Source: Polynucleobacter sphagniphilus (GTDB lineage: Bacteria > Pseudomonadota > Gammaproteobacteria > Burkholderiales > Burkholderiaceae). From it: a stretch of 64,000 nucleotides of DNA. Made by a program: the position numbers and the translations under genes. The DNA lies in assembly GCF_001953355.1 (NCBI RefSeq), contig NZ_MPIY01000003.1, forward strand, positions 124,001 to 188,000, in the 5' to 3' direction. Positions 62,711 to 64,000 of this stretch are shown piece by piece (the first letter of the stretch is position 1; every line of letters begins with the position of its first letter). The notes below the pieces were generated by a model. It was not told where the DNA came from. It made no database searches and was given only the letters and a program-made list of their open reading frames with translations.

Positions 62711-62740
62711 AAAGAACCGCCTTCGGGCGGTTTTTCTTTG
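62711..62740 (+). terminator. Rho-independent terminator after the microprotein
   Basis: AACCGCCTTCGGGCGGTTTTTCTTT. Confidence 0.88.
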
Positions 62741-62987
62741 CCCACTTTTAGGGGGGCATTTAGGGTAAGCACGAGTTGGTAGGGTGAAATATCCAGGCTC
62801 AAAGCTATTACTATCGATCTTTATTAGTGCTTGATAGCATCTGCACTCAAGGGTTATCACTAGTAATGCAATTAATCAATTCTTGATGTCTATCAAGATG
62901 TTAATCGCCAGAATATTCAAAAATCACGCATGCCATTTTTATGGCGATCAATGAATATAAAAGAAGAAATTGAGGAGACACCAAATC

Positions 62988-64000
62988 GTGACTAAACCTT
63001 GGCATAACCGTTGGATGCAATTGATTTTCGGAATCATTTGTATGGGCTTGGTTGCTAACTTGCAATATGCGTGGACATTGTTTGTAAACCCGATTCAAGT
63101 GAAAACTGGCTGGGCTTTATCGGCCATTCAACTTTCTTTCTCCATTTTTATTGTGGTGGAAACTTGGTTGGTGCCCGTTGAAGGTTGGATGGTTGATAAG
63201 TTTGGCCCACGCTTCGTGATTTTGATTGGTGCTGTATTTGCAGCAGCGGGTTGGGTTATTGATAGCTATGCCACTTCTATTGAAATGCTCTATGTGGCCG
63301 CAGTGATTGCTGGTATTGGCGCAGGCTGCGTTTACGGCACTTGCGTTGGTAATGCCTTGAAGTGGTTCCCAGATAAGCGTGGCTTGGCTGCCGGCCTCAC
63401 GGCTGCAGGCTTTGGTGCAGGCGCTGCCATTACCGTGATTCCAATTGGCAATATGATTTTGAGTGCTGGCTACGAGCAGGCTTTCTTATTCTTTGGGCTT
63501 GCACAAGGCGGTTTAATTTTCTTGTTGGCTTTATTGATGGTCAAACCAACCCCTCCAGTAGGGGTGCAGGCTGCTCCGCGGATTGTTACAACTAAGGTGG
63601 ATTACACATCGGGTCAGATGATTCGCAAACCTTTGTTCTGGTTGATCTACGTGATTTTTGTAGTGGTAGCTGCTGGCGGCTTGATGGTGACTGCGCAAAT
63701 TGGCCCAATTGCTAAAGACTACGGCTTAGCTACTCTGCCAATGTCTTTCTTTGGCGCAACTTTGCCCCTCCTAACAATGACTCTGTCTATTGATAACCTA
63801 TGTAATGGCTTTACTCGTCCATTGTGCGGCTTTATTTCTGATCGCTTCGGTCGTGAAAACACCATGTTCTTTGTATTTGCCGGCGAAGGTCTAGCCATGT
63901 TGGGATTAATGCACTTTGGCCGTGACCCAATTGCCTTCATGACTTTTGCGGCACTCATTTTCTTGTTCTGGGGTGAGATTTTCTCGATCTTCCCAGCAAT
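62988..64000 (+). CDS. oxalate/formate antiporter-like MFS transporter (3' truncated by window)
   Basis: GTG start: VTKPWHNRWMQLIFGIICMGLVANLQYAWTLFVNPIQVKTGWALSAIQLSFSIFIVVETWLVPVEGWMVDKFGPR; open to window end. Confidence 0.85.
   Translation, partial: MTKPWHNRWMQLIFGIICMGLVANLQYAWTLFVNPIQVKTGWALSAIQLSFSIFIVVETWLVPVEGWMVDKFGPRFVILIGAVFAAAGWVIDSYATSIEMLYVAAVIAGIGAGCVYGTCVGNALKWFPDKRGLAAGLTAAGFGAGAAITVIPIGNMILSAGYEQAFLFFGLAQGGLIFLLALLMVKPTPPVGVQAAPRIVTTKVDYTSGQMIRKPLFWLIYVIFVVVAAGGLMVTAQIGPIAKDYGLATLPMSFFGATLPLLTMTLSIDNLCNGFTRPLCGFISDRFGRENTMFFVFAGEGLAMLGLMHFGRDPIAFMTFAALIFLFWGEIFSIFPA

Overview
The window looks like a betaproteobacterial chromosome of Polynucleobacter type, judged from protein flavour and gene order without a database search. 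Most of it is ordinary core or metabolic sequence: a malonate TRAP/mcd/matB cluster, a 6S RNA next to zapA, a cobalamin riboswitch with a BtuB-like receptor, an oxalate/formyl-CoA cluster (oxc, two frc, a formyltransferase), panC, scpA, metG, fdhD, dcd, a Kir-type K+ channel overlapping an Arg/Lys/Orn decarboxylase gene, argH, hemCD, ubiC with an apparent frameshift, rhlE, msrA, pdxH, ald, pepN, fbp, and a cyanophycin cluster. The standout is a ~10.1 kb AT-rich integrative element at about 50839-60917. It has split a host tRNA-Thr(CGU) gene exactly at the anticodon loop: the 5' half is at 50801-50838, the 3' half at 60918-60955, and ATTCGTAA is duplicated at both junctions. The element does not rebuild the tRNA at either end. 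It carries its own complete but strongly diverged tRNA-Thr(CGU) at 52460-52533, 19 bp downstream of its integrase. That tRNA keeps the identical acceptor stem and anticodon, and shows a compensatory G19-C56 to A19-U56 tertiary change, so it looks like a functional replacement for the gene the element destroys. The element also has reconstructable attP arms, 13-bp arm-type repeats at both ends, an HUH Rep-like protein, a second tyrosine recombinase, an MmeI-like restriction-modification enzyme, a PD-(D/E)XK/DUF5655-like nuclease and several orphan genes. No virion genes were recognised.
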